NCBI GenBank assembly: GCA_004431415.1
Contig: QPMI01000187.1
Location: forward strand, 1 to 54,417
DNA from: Cyanophora paradoxa
Taxonomy: Eukaryota; Glaucocystophyceae; Cyanophorales; Cyanophoraceae
Reading direction: 5' to 3'
DNA: 54,417 bases
This document shows, piece by piece, positions 21,476-29,497 of this stretch. A program made the translations under genes and the position numbers. Position 1 is the stretch's first letter. Each line of letters begins with the position of its first letter. The notes beneath the pieces were generated by a model. The model was not told the origin of the DNA. It saw nothing but the letters and a program-made list of their open reading frames with translations, and did no database searches.

Positions 21476-21511
21476 TTGTAATATCGAGACAAATTTATTC
21501 TACAGTATTTC

Positions 21512-22411
21512 CTATGACCGTGAGAACGGCAAGTAGAGTCCCTCCAACTCTTTAATGACATTCTTCAATGCTTTCTTGGTCAGATCTTTATCATCTTCCG
21601 TAATGAGTTCGAGAGTCATCGACCAGTCAGTGGTAATATCCGTTTCAGCACCATTCCAGTATGTGAGACGAACTTTTAGCGTTTCCACTTCCACTAAACC
21701 ATTTTGCTCATGCAGGATCATGGAATTATTCGATGAATCGTATTTTAGCAGACTGCCTACCGTTTGATCAATCTCGATTTTTGCGAGGGCTTTATCATCA
21801 CTGGTATTCTTGCTAACATAATTGCCTTTGAGTGGATCGACATGTAGAAGGATGTAAGAGTTGAACAGAAGATCGAGCGGTATAACACTGTCAATGTAGT
21901 AATTATAAGTATAAGCTCCAACTGTTACAGGTGAATCGAGCAGGGCAGAAGCGTATCCATTTTCAGAACTGTCAGGTCTGCGATCTGGGAAACCAAGGAA
22001 GTTCGCTAAGATCCGACTTCCAAAGGTGAGGGTAAATGTTGCATCGCACATGAACCGTAGAAACATGGTAACAGGATCATATGTAACGTAGAAATGGCGA
22101 GTATATGTAGTTCCCGCTGCTCCGTACACTTGTGAAGCTAGTTTGGCATTTAGAAGATTCACCAAACTATCCGAAGTATATGTCCCTTTCGAAATAGTGT
22201 TACTCTTGGTCTTAATTACATCCCCAACATCATAGGTTCCTGTAATCAAACTTCCATTCTCGCTAAGATTGTAAATGTTATTGAACATCTCAAAGTTAGT
22301 CACTCTGCAGGCTCTCACATTTTGGATTGCATGGGGAATTTTGTAAGTAAAGTTCGTTGGGGTTCCATCATCTCGGTCCCTGGAATCAATATTAAGGTAA
22401 TGACGCGTCAT
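21512..22411 (-). CDS. Penton / minor capsid-like protein, 299 aa
   Basis: The N-terminus reads YLNIDSRDRD, then TNFTYKIPHAIQNV and a VTNFEMFNNIYNLS stretch. A beta-rich start of this form (I-D-S-x-D-R, then a threonine-asparagine-phenylalanine strand, then an IP...V element) is a recurrent signature of penton or minor-capsid single-jelly-roll proteins of polinton-like viruses and their nucleocytoplasmic relatives. The rest is rich in Thr, Tyr and Asn with alternating hydrophobic residues, consistent with beta strands. The usual size for these proteins is about 200-350 residues. It is divergent from the MCP gene, from which it is separated by 52 bp, as capsid genes often cluster. Assignment is by motif and context. 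Confidence 0.65.
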   Translation of the reverse strand: MTRHYLNIDSRDRDDGTPTNFTYKIPHAIQNVRACRVTNFEMFNNIYNLSENGSLITGTYDVGDVIKTKSNTISKGTYTSDSLVNLLNAKLASQVYGAAGTTYTRHFYVTYDPVTMFLRFMCDATFTLTFGSRILANFLGFPDRRPDSSENGYASALLDSPVTVGAYTYNYYIDSVIPLDLLFNSYILLHVDPLKGNYVSKNTSDDKALAKIEIDQTVGSLLKYDSSNNSMILHEQNGLVEVETLKVRLTYWNGAETDITTDWSMTLELITEDDKDLTKKALKNVIKELEGLYLPFSRS

Positions 22412-22463
22412 TCTGTTTAATAAAGCATTTTAAAAATTTCTTTTGGTATTTTAAACATAAGAG
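22412..22463. promoter_or_regulatory. Divergent promoter between penton-like and MCP genes
   Basis: Only 52 bp separates the two start codons. It is strongly AT-rich and contains tattttaaac 7-16 bases before the MCP ATG and tttattaaac at a similar distance before the penton-like ATG. It must hold the promoter elements of both genes unless transcription starts inside the opposite gene. Confidence 0.6.
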
Positions 22464-23690
22464 ATGGCACTCACTGGAACTACCCTTAAGGAACTCCTCA
22501 TTACTCCCGGTTCCGATCAAATTTATCTTTCCCCTGGTCTCCAAATCGGAACCAACCCCAAGTACAAACCATTCCTCGAGCAAGTTCGTCCCCGAGGCAA
22601 TACTTTTGGCTTTAAGAATACCGCTTACTTCGATCTTCCTCGCAAACAACTCCTTGCTGGTGTTTCGCTCTATTTCAAGATTGCCACTGGTGGTGGTGTA
22701 GCCTGCACCCTCCCCAATGGTGGTTCTTCCTTTATTAATGAGGTCCGCTTTGTTCATGGTGGTTTCAAGTATATCATCCCTGGTGACTGGATTACTGTTA
22801 ACGCTCTGATTGATAATGATCATGCTACCATGAGCAGCATGTATGCTTCTCTTGGTTACTTCAAAGAACTTGATCGTGAAAGCACAGATGAGGCTATGGA
22901 ATACATTGTGAAAATTCCCGCTGCTTTCTGGGATGATGCTTACTTTCCATTATGTACGTTAGCCGATATGCCAACGATTGAGGTGGATTTCCGTGATGCT
23001 GGGATAGTCAAAGTTCCTGCTGGTGGATCTGTTACATTTGCGGATTGCTCCCTGATCTGTCAATTTGTAAACATCGCTTCGGCTGAGGCTGAGACACTTT
23101 TGAAAATGGCAAATGAACAAGGTGGTATTCGCATTCCGATCACAGAGGTCATCCACAAGAAGACACGAGCGCTCAAAACAGCTGATGCTGGTGAATCGGT
23201 TGAGGTGACACTCGCTAATGTTTCTGGTCTGGTTCATTCGATTCTCATGACAGTTCGAGAGGTGAACAAACTTAACACCTACACTCACTCAGATTTCTGT
23301 GGTCATGAATCTGCTGTTAAAATTGATCAGTTCCAGATCTTCCACAACAATCGCTCCCTTGACATCTCCAACAAACCCATTTCCGGTTTCCTCTCGGCAA
23401 TGAATCACATTCCATCCCATTATAAGGGCGTTTCAGTTGGCAATACCACCTACGGATTCGAGTCTGGAAATGTTTACGGAATTGTTCTATCCAAATCCGG
23501 AAAGGATTCGCTCCACAACTCGGTTCTGGGTTACCAGGATTTCTTCAACAGCAGCTCCAGCTACATGGATCTCACTGTTTCGGGATGCACTGATGCTGCT
23601 CCTGTTCAGGTTGACATCTATGCCCTACGACACAATGTTATGGTCCTAAATGGCTACAACATCTCTACCCTGAAAGTCTCGAACTTCTAA
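22464..23690 (+). CDS. Major capsid protein, double-jelly-roll type, 408 aa
   Basis: The translation has the look of a small double-jelly-roll capsid protein. An N-terminal strand region (LYFKIATGGGVAC) and a GGSSFINEVRF turn are followed by strand-rich sequence with PAAFWDDAYFPLCTLADMP, a typical FP-(x)-L-P-like strand of DJR capsids. The middle has LANVSGLVHSILMTVRE, and the C-terminal barrel ends in YALRHNVMVLNGYNI, a penultimate strand like those of polinton-like virus and adintovirus MCPs. There are no transmembrane segments and no introns. At 408 residues it is at the short end for this class (commonly about 430-600). The gene faces away from the penton-like gene and is followed after 79 bp by the packaging ATPase. 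Identification rests on fold-type pattern plus context, with no alignment run. Confidence 0.75.
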   Translation: MALTGTTLKELLITPGSDQIYLSPGLQIGTNPKYKPFLEQVRPRGNTFGFKNTAYFDLPRKQLLAGVSLYFKIATGGGVACTLPNGGSSFINEVRFVHGGFKYIIPGDWITVNALIDNDHATMSSMYASLGYFKELDRESTDEAMEYIVKIPAAFWDDAYFPLCTLADMPTIEVDFRDAGIVKVPAGGSVTFADCSLICQFVNIASAEAETLLKMANEQGGIRIPITEVIHKKTRALKTADAGESVEVTLANVSGLVHSILMTVREVNKLNTYTHSDFCGHESAVKIDQFQIFHNNRSLDISNKPISGFLSAMNHIPSHYKGVSVGNTTYGFESGNVYGIVLSKSGKDSLHNSVLGYQDFFNSSSSYMDLTVSGCTDAAPVQVDIYALRHNVMVLNGYNISTLKVSNF

Positions 23691-23769
23691 AGTTCTTTTC
23701 TTTCGTTAGAGTAGGAAGCGCAAAATTAGTAGGTAAGGGGTTTATTTTGTTTTTTATCTTATTACTGTA

Positions 23770-24528
23770 ATGGATAACACAGTAAACTTAGATGATATAC
23801 CGGAGTTTGATCCGAGCAAAACAGTTCGAATCCCAACGAGAATTTTAAATGTTGGCCGCTCCAATACAGGTAAGACAATGTTCACAAAATACTTACTTTA
23901 CGAGCTTCGTGACAAGATCGATCAGATTGTTATATTTAGTTCAACAGCTTTTACTGGGCAATTCAATGACATCACCCATCCCGATAACATCTATGAGGAG
24001 TGGGATGATAACATTGTTTTGAGATTGATCAGTATGCAAAAGAAACGAATCGAGAATAACGAAAAGCGAAATAACCTTGTTATCATACTCGATGACATGA
24101 TAGGTTCCAATTTGGATATGCATAATTCGGCTGTGTTATCTAAATTGGTCACGAGTGGCCGCCATTATTCAATTTCCGTAATATTTAATGTTCAGCGTTT
24201 GTGTTCTATTTCTACTACAATTCGTCGAAATGTTGAGTTCGTAGTCTTTTTCAATATTCTTGGGAACGAAAAAGAGTTCAATTGCGCATTCGATGAGTAT
24301 AATGGTGGAATGGATAAGAAGACCTACAAGGAATTGCATAGACTATGGGGTTATAATTACCAAACAGTCATAGCTAGCCTGCAAGGTTATGATATCAAGA
24401 CCTTTACTGATAGAGCAGTACTAACTGATGATGATATAAAGGGCTTTAAGAAGTTTGTGAAGAGAAAAGCAATTAAAAGGGGTCAGATGGCTCGGATTCA
24501 GCGAGAAATGACCACGATTAGTGTGTGA
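23770..24528 (+). CDS. A32-type genome-packaging ATPase, 252 aa
   Basis: Walker A is GRSNTGKT at residues 29-36 and Walker B is LVIILDD at 103-109. They are followed by SGRHYSISVIFNVQRL at about 129-144, the sensor/Q motif typical of the HerA/FtsK-superfamily A32 packaging ATPases of polinton-like viruses, virophages and giant viruses. IRRN near residue 151 is a likely arginine finger. Length is normal for the family (about 230-280). All catalytic residues are present, so the enzyme looks functional. It would translocate the viral genome into the capsid. It is co-directional with and 79 bp downstream of the MCP, with a T-rich leader before the ATG (ttattttgttttttatc). The basic C-terminal tail is also family-like. 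Confidence 0.92.
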   Translation: MDNTVNLDDIPEFDPSKTVRIPTRILNVGRSNTGKTMFTKYLLYELRDKIDQIVIFSSTAFTGQFNDITHPDNIYEEWDDNIVLRLISMQKKRIENNEKRNNLVIILDDMIGSNLDMHNSAVLSKLVTSGRHYSISVIFNVQRLCSISTTIRRNVEFVVFFNILGNEKEFNCAFDEYNGGMDKKTYKELHRLWGYNYQTVIASLQGYDIKTFTDRAVLTDDDIKGFKKFVKRKAIKRGQMARIQREMTTISV

Positions 24529-24774
24529 AAGGTCGATTTTTAAGAAATGTTGTATGATAAGGTAGCTCAGACAAATACGGCGTCTAGTTAATTGTGTAGA
24601 GCTTGAAAAGCGCTTCAAAACGCTATGCAGAACGTTGCGAGTTGATGATCTGGTGATGAGATACAAGCGTTTGAAGATGCCGATAATCGATATACCGAAA
24701 CTTCGGTGAAACGTGAGCGAAACTTGAACCTTGTGAGATCATATACCCTACTATGGTTTATTCCCCGGGTTTTC

Positions 24775-24858
24775 ATGGCGCATTTTATGGCGCATTTTAT
24801 GGCGCATTTTATGGCGCATTTTATGGCGCATTTTATGGCGCATTTTATGGCGCACTTG
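24775..24858. repeat. Tandem array, 12-bp unit atggcgcatttt, 6 perfect copies plus 1 variant
   Basis: Copies start every 12 bp at 24775, 24787, 24799, 24811, 24823 and 24835. A diverged seventh (atggcgcacttg) begins at 24847. The period is a multiple of three but no convincing ORF uses it. Confidence 0.95.
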
Positions 24859-24920
24859 ATGAAAATTCCCTACTCTGTGGCATGAACCAATCAGAAGCCA
24901 GCAAATTTAACATTAATATA

Positions 24921-25016
24921 TGAGGTATTATCTGAGGTATTATCTGAGATATAATCTGAGGTATTATCTGAGATATTATCTGAGGTATTATCTGAGATGT
25001 TATCTGTGATGTAAAC
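24921..25016. repeat. Tandem array, 12-bp unit tgaggtattatc, 8 copies
   Basis: Units at 24921, 24933, 24945, 24957, 24969, 24981, 24993 and 25005 differ at one to four positions, alternating tgaggtattatc and tgagatattatc. The same unit length as the neighbouring array, with unrelated sequence, is notable. Confidence 0.92.
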
Positions 25017-25365
25017 CTGGGGAGAAGTTGAAGGGGGATACATTGAAAGTCAGTGAGCCAATCAGATTGCGTCACACATATATACATATACATCATGACA
25101 ATATACACATGGCCGTGATCGTCATAATCTCCCGAGTCACGTGGTATGTCATATATATCATATACATATACATCGTCATTATGACGTCATATATATACAT
25201 CACATATACACAAATAGATATGTTATAGGTATGACCATAAATCGATTTTCTTTGATATATATCATATATACCATATTGATAAATTGACAAAGATACGATT
25301 AAACAACTGCAACAAAATGAAATAAATGATTAGTTTTAAAGGAAAATCGAAAAGTAAAAACAATC

Positions 25366-25698
25366 ATGTATCGGACTGGCCATAAAACAACCGGTTTCAA
25401 TGTGAGCAAGGCAAATAGTTTTATGGATACCTTTCTTTCAAACTCAGAAAACAGATCTATGGATAAATTCGAAGAGTTTTTCGAAGGAAGTTGTCAGCAT
25501 TTAGCTGGAGGAAATTCAAAGAAAATGAATCCATCACTCAAAGAGGCTGTAAGGACGAAATTTATGGCTATGCTAATGTTAATAAACTGTGATCAGTATG
25601 AACTATCAAATAACACAAGGGGAAGACTGCAAAAGAAACTAGCTGATCGAGCAAAAGCAAAAAGCTTGACTAATGGGGAAAATTCAATCAATGCTTGA
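25366..25698 (+). CDS. Viral-island protein, 110 aa, unknown function
   Basis: MYRTGHKTTGFNVSKANSF begins a polar, mostly helical protein with a KFEEFFEGSCQHL segment, a hydrophobic helix (MAMLMLIN) and a basic C-terminus. The upstream leader is A-rich. Composition and codon choice match the MCP and ATPase genes and not the GC-rich host. It is the last ORF before the right composition boundary and is separated from the ATPase by 0.84 kb of repeats, so its membership in the same element is inferred. Confidence 0.55.
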   Translation: MYRTGHKTTGFNVSKANSFMDTFLSNSENRSMDKFEEFFEGSCQHLAGGNSKKMNPSLKEAVRTKFMAMLMLINCDQYELSNNTRGRLQKKLADRAKAKSLTNGENSINA

Positions 25699-25701
25699 AT
25701 T

Positions 25702-25883
25702 ATTTTTTGGGTGTAATGCATATAACTTCGATTGATTAGATTTTAGATATAACTTCGATTAAATAAAATAGATTGTGACTGAGGCTTACTGAGATTTACT
25801 GAGATTGGGGATTGGGTTACTGGGAATCATGCGGATATTGCTTGAAGGGGCAAATTATATTGGGGTAATTTTTGGGTGTAATG
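25702..25883. repeat. Short direct repeats at the right margin of the viral island
   Basis: ttttttgggtgtaatgc occurs at about 25705-25720 and, with one change, at 25867-25883. Between the copies, tataacttcgatt occurs twice (about 25722 and 25749), and tactgagatt is repeated near 25788-25806. GC content jumps directly after the second copy. Confidence 0.75.
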
Positions 25884-26416
25884 CTCACAGCTCAGCTCAT
25901 GAGCAGCTGCAGGGCGCGCAGTAATATATCCTGCGACTCGGACCGATCCCGAGACGCGCGCGCAGGACACGGACCACTTCGATCTCGAGTCCGCCGGCGC
26001 CGCTTCGTCCGCGCCGCTGCAGTGAATGAAAGGACGTCGCAGCGATGTCGCAGCGATACTTCTAACAATATGTCACGACGATGCGAATGTGAGAGGAGAT
26101 CTAGACATGCTCATGATCAGGGAAGGAGAGCAGGCCTAGCTATAGGGGACAGAGTTAGGATGAAGCGGGAAGGAGACCCCAAAGCGAAGATCTGAGAGGT
26201 CGGGGGGGTTGGGATCCCCGGAGGTCGACGTCACCAGGTGGTAGATCCTATCCTTATTATGCAGCGCCCCAAGACCCAAGACCCCATGAGGAGAAATCAA
26301 CTCCAGTAGCTCACCAGCTCGACAAAGCAGTATCCGTGTTCCATAAGCTTCGATCGCGAGATCCTAAATCAATGCATATGTCCCCCCACCACCCCCCCAC
26401 CCCCGGCCCCCCACCT

Positions 26417-26449
<33 letters not shown>

Positions 26450-26693
26450 CCGGAGTCCCCCCCCCCCCCCGCCCCCTCCCCCCACTCACCACCCCCCCCC
26501 CCCCGGGGGGGGGGGAAGATCTACGACTTGCGCCTCGACGAAGCTGGCGCCGTGCACGTGTGCACGGGCCGCGCCGCAGCTAAGGCAGCGTGATCATGAG
26601 GCAGCGCTGAGCTGAGCTGCGGCGACAGCTTTCGGCGCACGTGCAGGCGGAGTCACTGATCATGAGTGGTTGCCGCTGCCGCCGATCGCAGCC
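25884..26693. other. Host-like intergenic region with C-rich and (CT)n low complexity
   Basis: GC-rich sequence resumes here. At about 26,380-26,515 there is an extended C-rich tract with a (CT)n block (about 26,428-26,448) and a C/G homopolymer junction. No gene is supported. It lies at the 3' side of the cyclase gene. Confidence 0.55.
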
Positions 26694-28255
26694 TCAGTCA
26701 ATTGCAACGTTCGCAAGATGAGCTGCCGAGAGAAAGACCGCGGGGGAGAGACAGAATCGCGGGTTCCGCCGCAGGCCCGAAGGGGCGATGGCCTCCGCCA
26801 CGCAGAGGGCTTCGACCAGCGCGAAGGCGTGCCTGTGCATGTTCTTTAGGAAGGGGGGGGGGGAGGAAATTGGGGGTACGCGCACACTCGGAGAGGACGA
26901 TCTCGTCGTCCTTCACCTGCTGCGCCTCGCAGGCTGGAGATCGCGTTAGCGTTTGGCGCCGGGGGTACGGGTCTGGTAGAGAAAGCGGTACCCTGGCAGA
27001 TCAAATCTCCCGTGAACACGGCCTGAGCGGCGCCGTCTACCCCCTGGAGCATGAACGCCTGCATCTCTCCGGAGCCTGAGCCGAGGTCGGGGGGCGGCGG
27101 AGAGGGGATACAGGGAAAAAGAGGAAGGGGTGTGCCTTTATATATGGCGGTGTGCGCGACGAGCCGGAAGCCGTTTCGCGAGAAGGAAATCGAGCGAATG
27201 TCCAGCGCGGCCTTGGGTACGGGGTTTACGGATCGGTCCGGCGGCGGGCCGCGGAGAGAGGGGGGTACGGCGGACGTCGAGGGCGAGCCGGGCCTGCGGG
27301 GGGTACGGTCGGCTAAAGGAAGGGGGTAAGGGATCGGGGGGAAAGGGGGGGGGGGGGGGGTGGCCGGGGAATACCGCGGCGCGGAGATCGAGGCCTTTGC
27401 GATCGTGGGCCCCGATAAACGCGATGACGGCGTCGCCTGCGGAGAAAATCGGCGGGGTAAAGGGCCACTAGCTATATATAGATTGGAAGAAACGCGCCTC
27501 GCGGCTGTGGAGGCCTGGGAAACAAGTACGTGAGGTGAGGGGTACGCGAGCCAGAGGGGGTGTACACACGTACACACGGCGAACGAGCTGGAGGAAGTAC
27601 TCCTGCAGTGATTCGAACGCGGTTCACAAGAGGGGAGGGGAAAGGGAGGGAGCTGGTCTAGATCTGGCGCACGTTTAGCGACGAGGTCAGCTGCGAGGCC
27701 GGCGGCGGCGTCAGCGGCGGCACTAAAGCAGCAGCGGGGCCGAAGGCGCGCGCCAACCTTCTCGCTCGCGTTGGCGTCCTCGGATCTCGTTAGCGCCGGC
27801 GCGCTAAACGATGTCGATGAACACCTGCGCGTCAAGGCTCCGAGAAGCGTGCGCGCACAGAGTGCTCGGCCCGAGCGCACGCAGGAGCCGACGAGCCGCG
27901 CGCGCCGCCCCTGGCCTTCACGGCGAGGAGTCCGGCCGGCACATAAGGCAGGACGAGCTCGATCGGGCTGTAGGCCAGAGCCGCCGGAGGACCCCGGGGC
28001 CCAAAATACGTACGAGCCGGCGCGCGGGCGGACGCTGCGCATGCGGCCGCCGTGCCTGCTGTTGCTGGGGCAGCCCGCCGCAGGCGATGGCGATGGTCCG
28101 ACCGCCATGACCAGCACTGCGCCGCGGCCAGGCCCCCCGACTTGAGCTCGAGAAAGGCTGCGCGCGCGCGGCCGATGCTCATGATCAGGATATCGATCAG
28201 GATGCCTGCCGCAGGCCATGGAACTCCGCGGCCGATGTCCGCGCGCGACGCGCAT
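26694..28255 (-). CDS. Soluble-adenylyl-cyclase-like class III nucleotide cyclase, multi-exon
   Basis: Spliced minus-strand exons give the order of a sAC/ADCY10-type or bacterial class III cyclase. There is an entry segment IELVLPYVPAGLLAV (the usual YVP approach to the catalytic domain), VFIDI (likely the first metal-binding Asp), EYFLQLV, then GDAVIAFIG (second metal Asp) with a following RAA/RLALD helix. Next come FRLVAHTAIYKG, GEMQAFMLQGVDG, VFTGDLICQ and DDEIVLSECA, the H-x-G/Gd-x-i-q-ac/LS pattern that closes this domain. Junctions at HTAIYK|GSGEM and DLICQ|ACEAQ are in phase, the first through a GC-AG intron (AAAG|gcacac). The frame ends at 26694, so no NTPase or TPR region typical of animal sAC follows. 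The protein may be naturally short or truncated. Other start exons are unresolved. Confidence 0.6.
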
Positions 28256-28499
28256 GACTCTATATAGCTAAGTGACTCCGAGGCTCAGTGACGCCGGCCG
28301 CGCGGCATGCGCATATGCATCGCGCCGAGCGCTACTAGGCTACCACTCAGTGAGCAGTCAGCAGATAGGCTAGCGGCGACTAGCGCGTGCGTCTGGGCCG
28401 CGCCGGCCGCGGCGCGGGCCGCTCCGGCTCGCCCGGCGCCGACGCGCGCATGGCTCCCGAAAGTCTCGTACCCCTCCGTGCTTAGGACTCCACCCCCCA
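28256..28499. promoter_or_regulatory. Divergent intergenic region between the cyclase and transporter genes
   Basis: About 250 bp separates the first recognisable minus-strand cyclase exon from the first plus-strand exon. It contains ctatatagct near 28,259-28,268 (TATA-like) and aggcta/ctaggc strings. Both promoters should lie here or in unrecognised 5' exons. Confidence 0.3.
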
Positions 28500-29471
28500 T
28501 CCTTCTTGCAGTTTGCGGCCCACTATCTGCGCGACCGACCGCAAGACGCGTCCCTCCTGCAATGCCGAACGGCGTTGACCCCGATGAATACGAGCTGCGG
28601 CCAATCTTACGGGGGCGGCCAGATCCCTTATCGAGCTCGGACGCGCCGGAGGGCAGCGGGTTGTTCTCCAAGAACGCCCTCGTGCTAAGCATCGTCCAGC
28701 ATGTCGTGGACGAGAGGTTCCCGGGGTGCGCGCGCGCTCGTCTCGTGTCGCTGCGCGGTCGCGCAATAGCTATGACCCGCCGGGCGCGGGCTGACGCGCG
28801 TGACGCGGCCCCCTCTTCCGCAGAAGCAGCAGCAGCGCTGGCAAGCACGATGTTAGCCACAGGCGAGGCTCTCAGGTGGAGAACCCGGAAGTCTTTAGGA
28901 TGCGGTTGGACGAGATCCTTTCGCCGGCGCGCATACCGCACCTCAGCAAGCGGGACGGCCAGGCGCAGCGTATGAAAGAGCAGCTATATGGGGCGCTGCT
29001 CCGCGAGTTGCAACTGCATGGTGCGCTGCACATTTGATCTTTCCTGGGGGCCGGAGCGTCCAAGATCGCGCGCCTATGCTAACCTGAGCGACGCGCGCTT
29101 CGCGATCGCAGCTTCGAGCTTCACGACACACGAGTTCTCTTCGGTCACGCAGACTTTGTACCAGCGCGTCTTCGATGCAGGTCCGCGCCCCCTCTGCGCT
29201 GCTTCGTTGGCGCCGCTGACCCGAGCCCCGCCTCTCGGGTGCAGACTTCCTGCATCCGCTTGCGGAAACGAGGCTGGCGTGCGTCTCGAGTCGCCCCTTA
29301 GCTGTGCGACCGTGCGGGAACCCTCACACGCCCCGGCCGCGCAGCGCGTACGTGCCGTCCCGAGAGGAACGGTACTTCAGAGAACTGGAGGCTAGCTGGC
29401 CTTGGTGCGATCTGGCGGGAAACCGACAGCGCCGCGCCGCGCCTCGCGCGCGTGCCGAGCGCGCCAGCTGA
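28500..29471 (+). CDS. Exons upstream of the SulP gene, probably its N-terminal extension
   Basis: Plus-strand exons read MPNGVDPDEYELRP (from 28562, possibly earlier) to VVDERFPG, then a GTGCGC donor. Further on come VENPEVFRMRLDEILS to GALLRELQLH with another GTGCGC donor, then FVPARLR, and finally YVPSREERYFRELEASWPW. If read on, the last exon stops at 29469-29471, only 26 bp before the SulP ATG. A GTGCGA donor after ASWPW and the GCGCAG acceptor just before 29497 would instead join these exons in phase to the SulP reading frame. I think an N-terminal cytoplasmic extension is more likely than a separate gene, but the domain is not recognised. Confidence 0.45.
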
Positions 29472-29497
29472 GCGCGCGCCGCGCCGCGCCGCGCAGG

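Larger units (their letters stand above)
24529..25365. other. Non-coding viral-island region with tandem repeats and AT-rich dyads
   Basis: It contains the two 12-bp tandem arrays annotated separately and, from about 25,070 to 25,290, a run of tatatac/catatata sequence that includes a gacgtcat palindrome near 25,180. Minus-strand frames here are translations of the repeats. The region could be an origin, a telomere-like end region or a recombination hotspot. Confidence 0.6.
19195..25883. mobile_element. Polinton-like-virus-type capsid module (endogenous viral element)
   Basis: This interval is AT-richer than both flanks, and all its genes are intronless and closely packed. It encodes a major capsid protein, a penton/minor-capsid-like protein and an A32-type packaging ATPase, the three genes that define the morphogenesis module of polinton-like viruses, adintoviruses and virophages. 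Four small unknown ORFs accompany them. Gene order is 139 aa, 84 aa, 258 aa and penton on the minus strand, then MCP, ATPase and 110 aa on the plus strand, with a 52-bp divergent promoter between penton and MCP. All frames are open. I see no DNA polymerase, primase-helicase, integrase or adenain-type protease, and no clear terminal inverted repeats. It may be a truncated insertion, a very small virus or satellite, or a capsid cassette kept by another element. Ends are set by composition and are accurate to perhaps 100 bp. Confidence 0.75.

Noticed and set aside
22392-22823. 143-codon minus-strand frame opposite the MCP gene
   Set aside because: It lies inside the MCP coding sequence and the penton promoter, and its translation has no structure-like pattern. 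It is a shadow of the MCP frame.
24775-25016. Possible CRISPR array
   Set aside because: Units are 12 bp and directly adjacent, with no spacers and no cas genes. The context is eukaryotic and viral.
25093-25290. Met/Ile/Tyr-rich minus-strand ORF
   Set aside because: It is the translation of a tatatac/catata repeat with no plausible protein composition.
19195-25883. Giant virus (nucleocytoplasmic large DNA virus) fragment
   Set aside because: The MCP is short, the gene block is tiny and divergently arranged, and no other giant-virus hallmark (for example D5 helicase, VLTF3, polymerase subunits) is present. A polinton-like or related small dsDNA virus fits better.
26380-26515. Telomere or centromere repeat
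   Set aside because: C-rich and (CT)n low-complexity sequence without a regular telomeric unit, and it is flanked by genes on both sides.
26846-28255. A single 469-codon open frame on the minus strand
   Set aside because: It reads through several introns. The recognisable cyclase motifs occur in different frames and splice in phase, so the long frame is an artefact of high GC and few stops.
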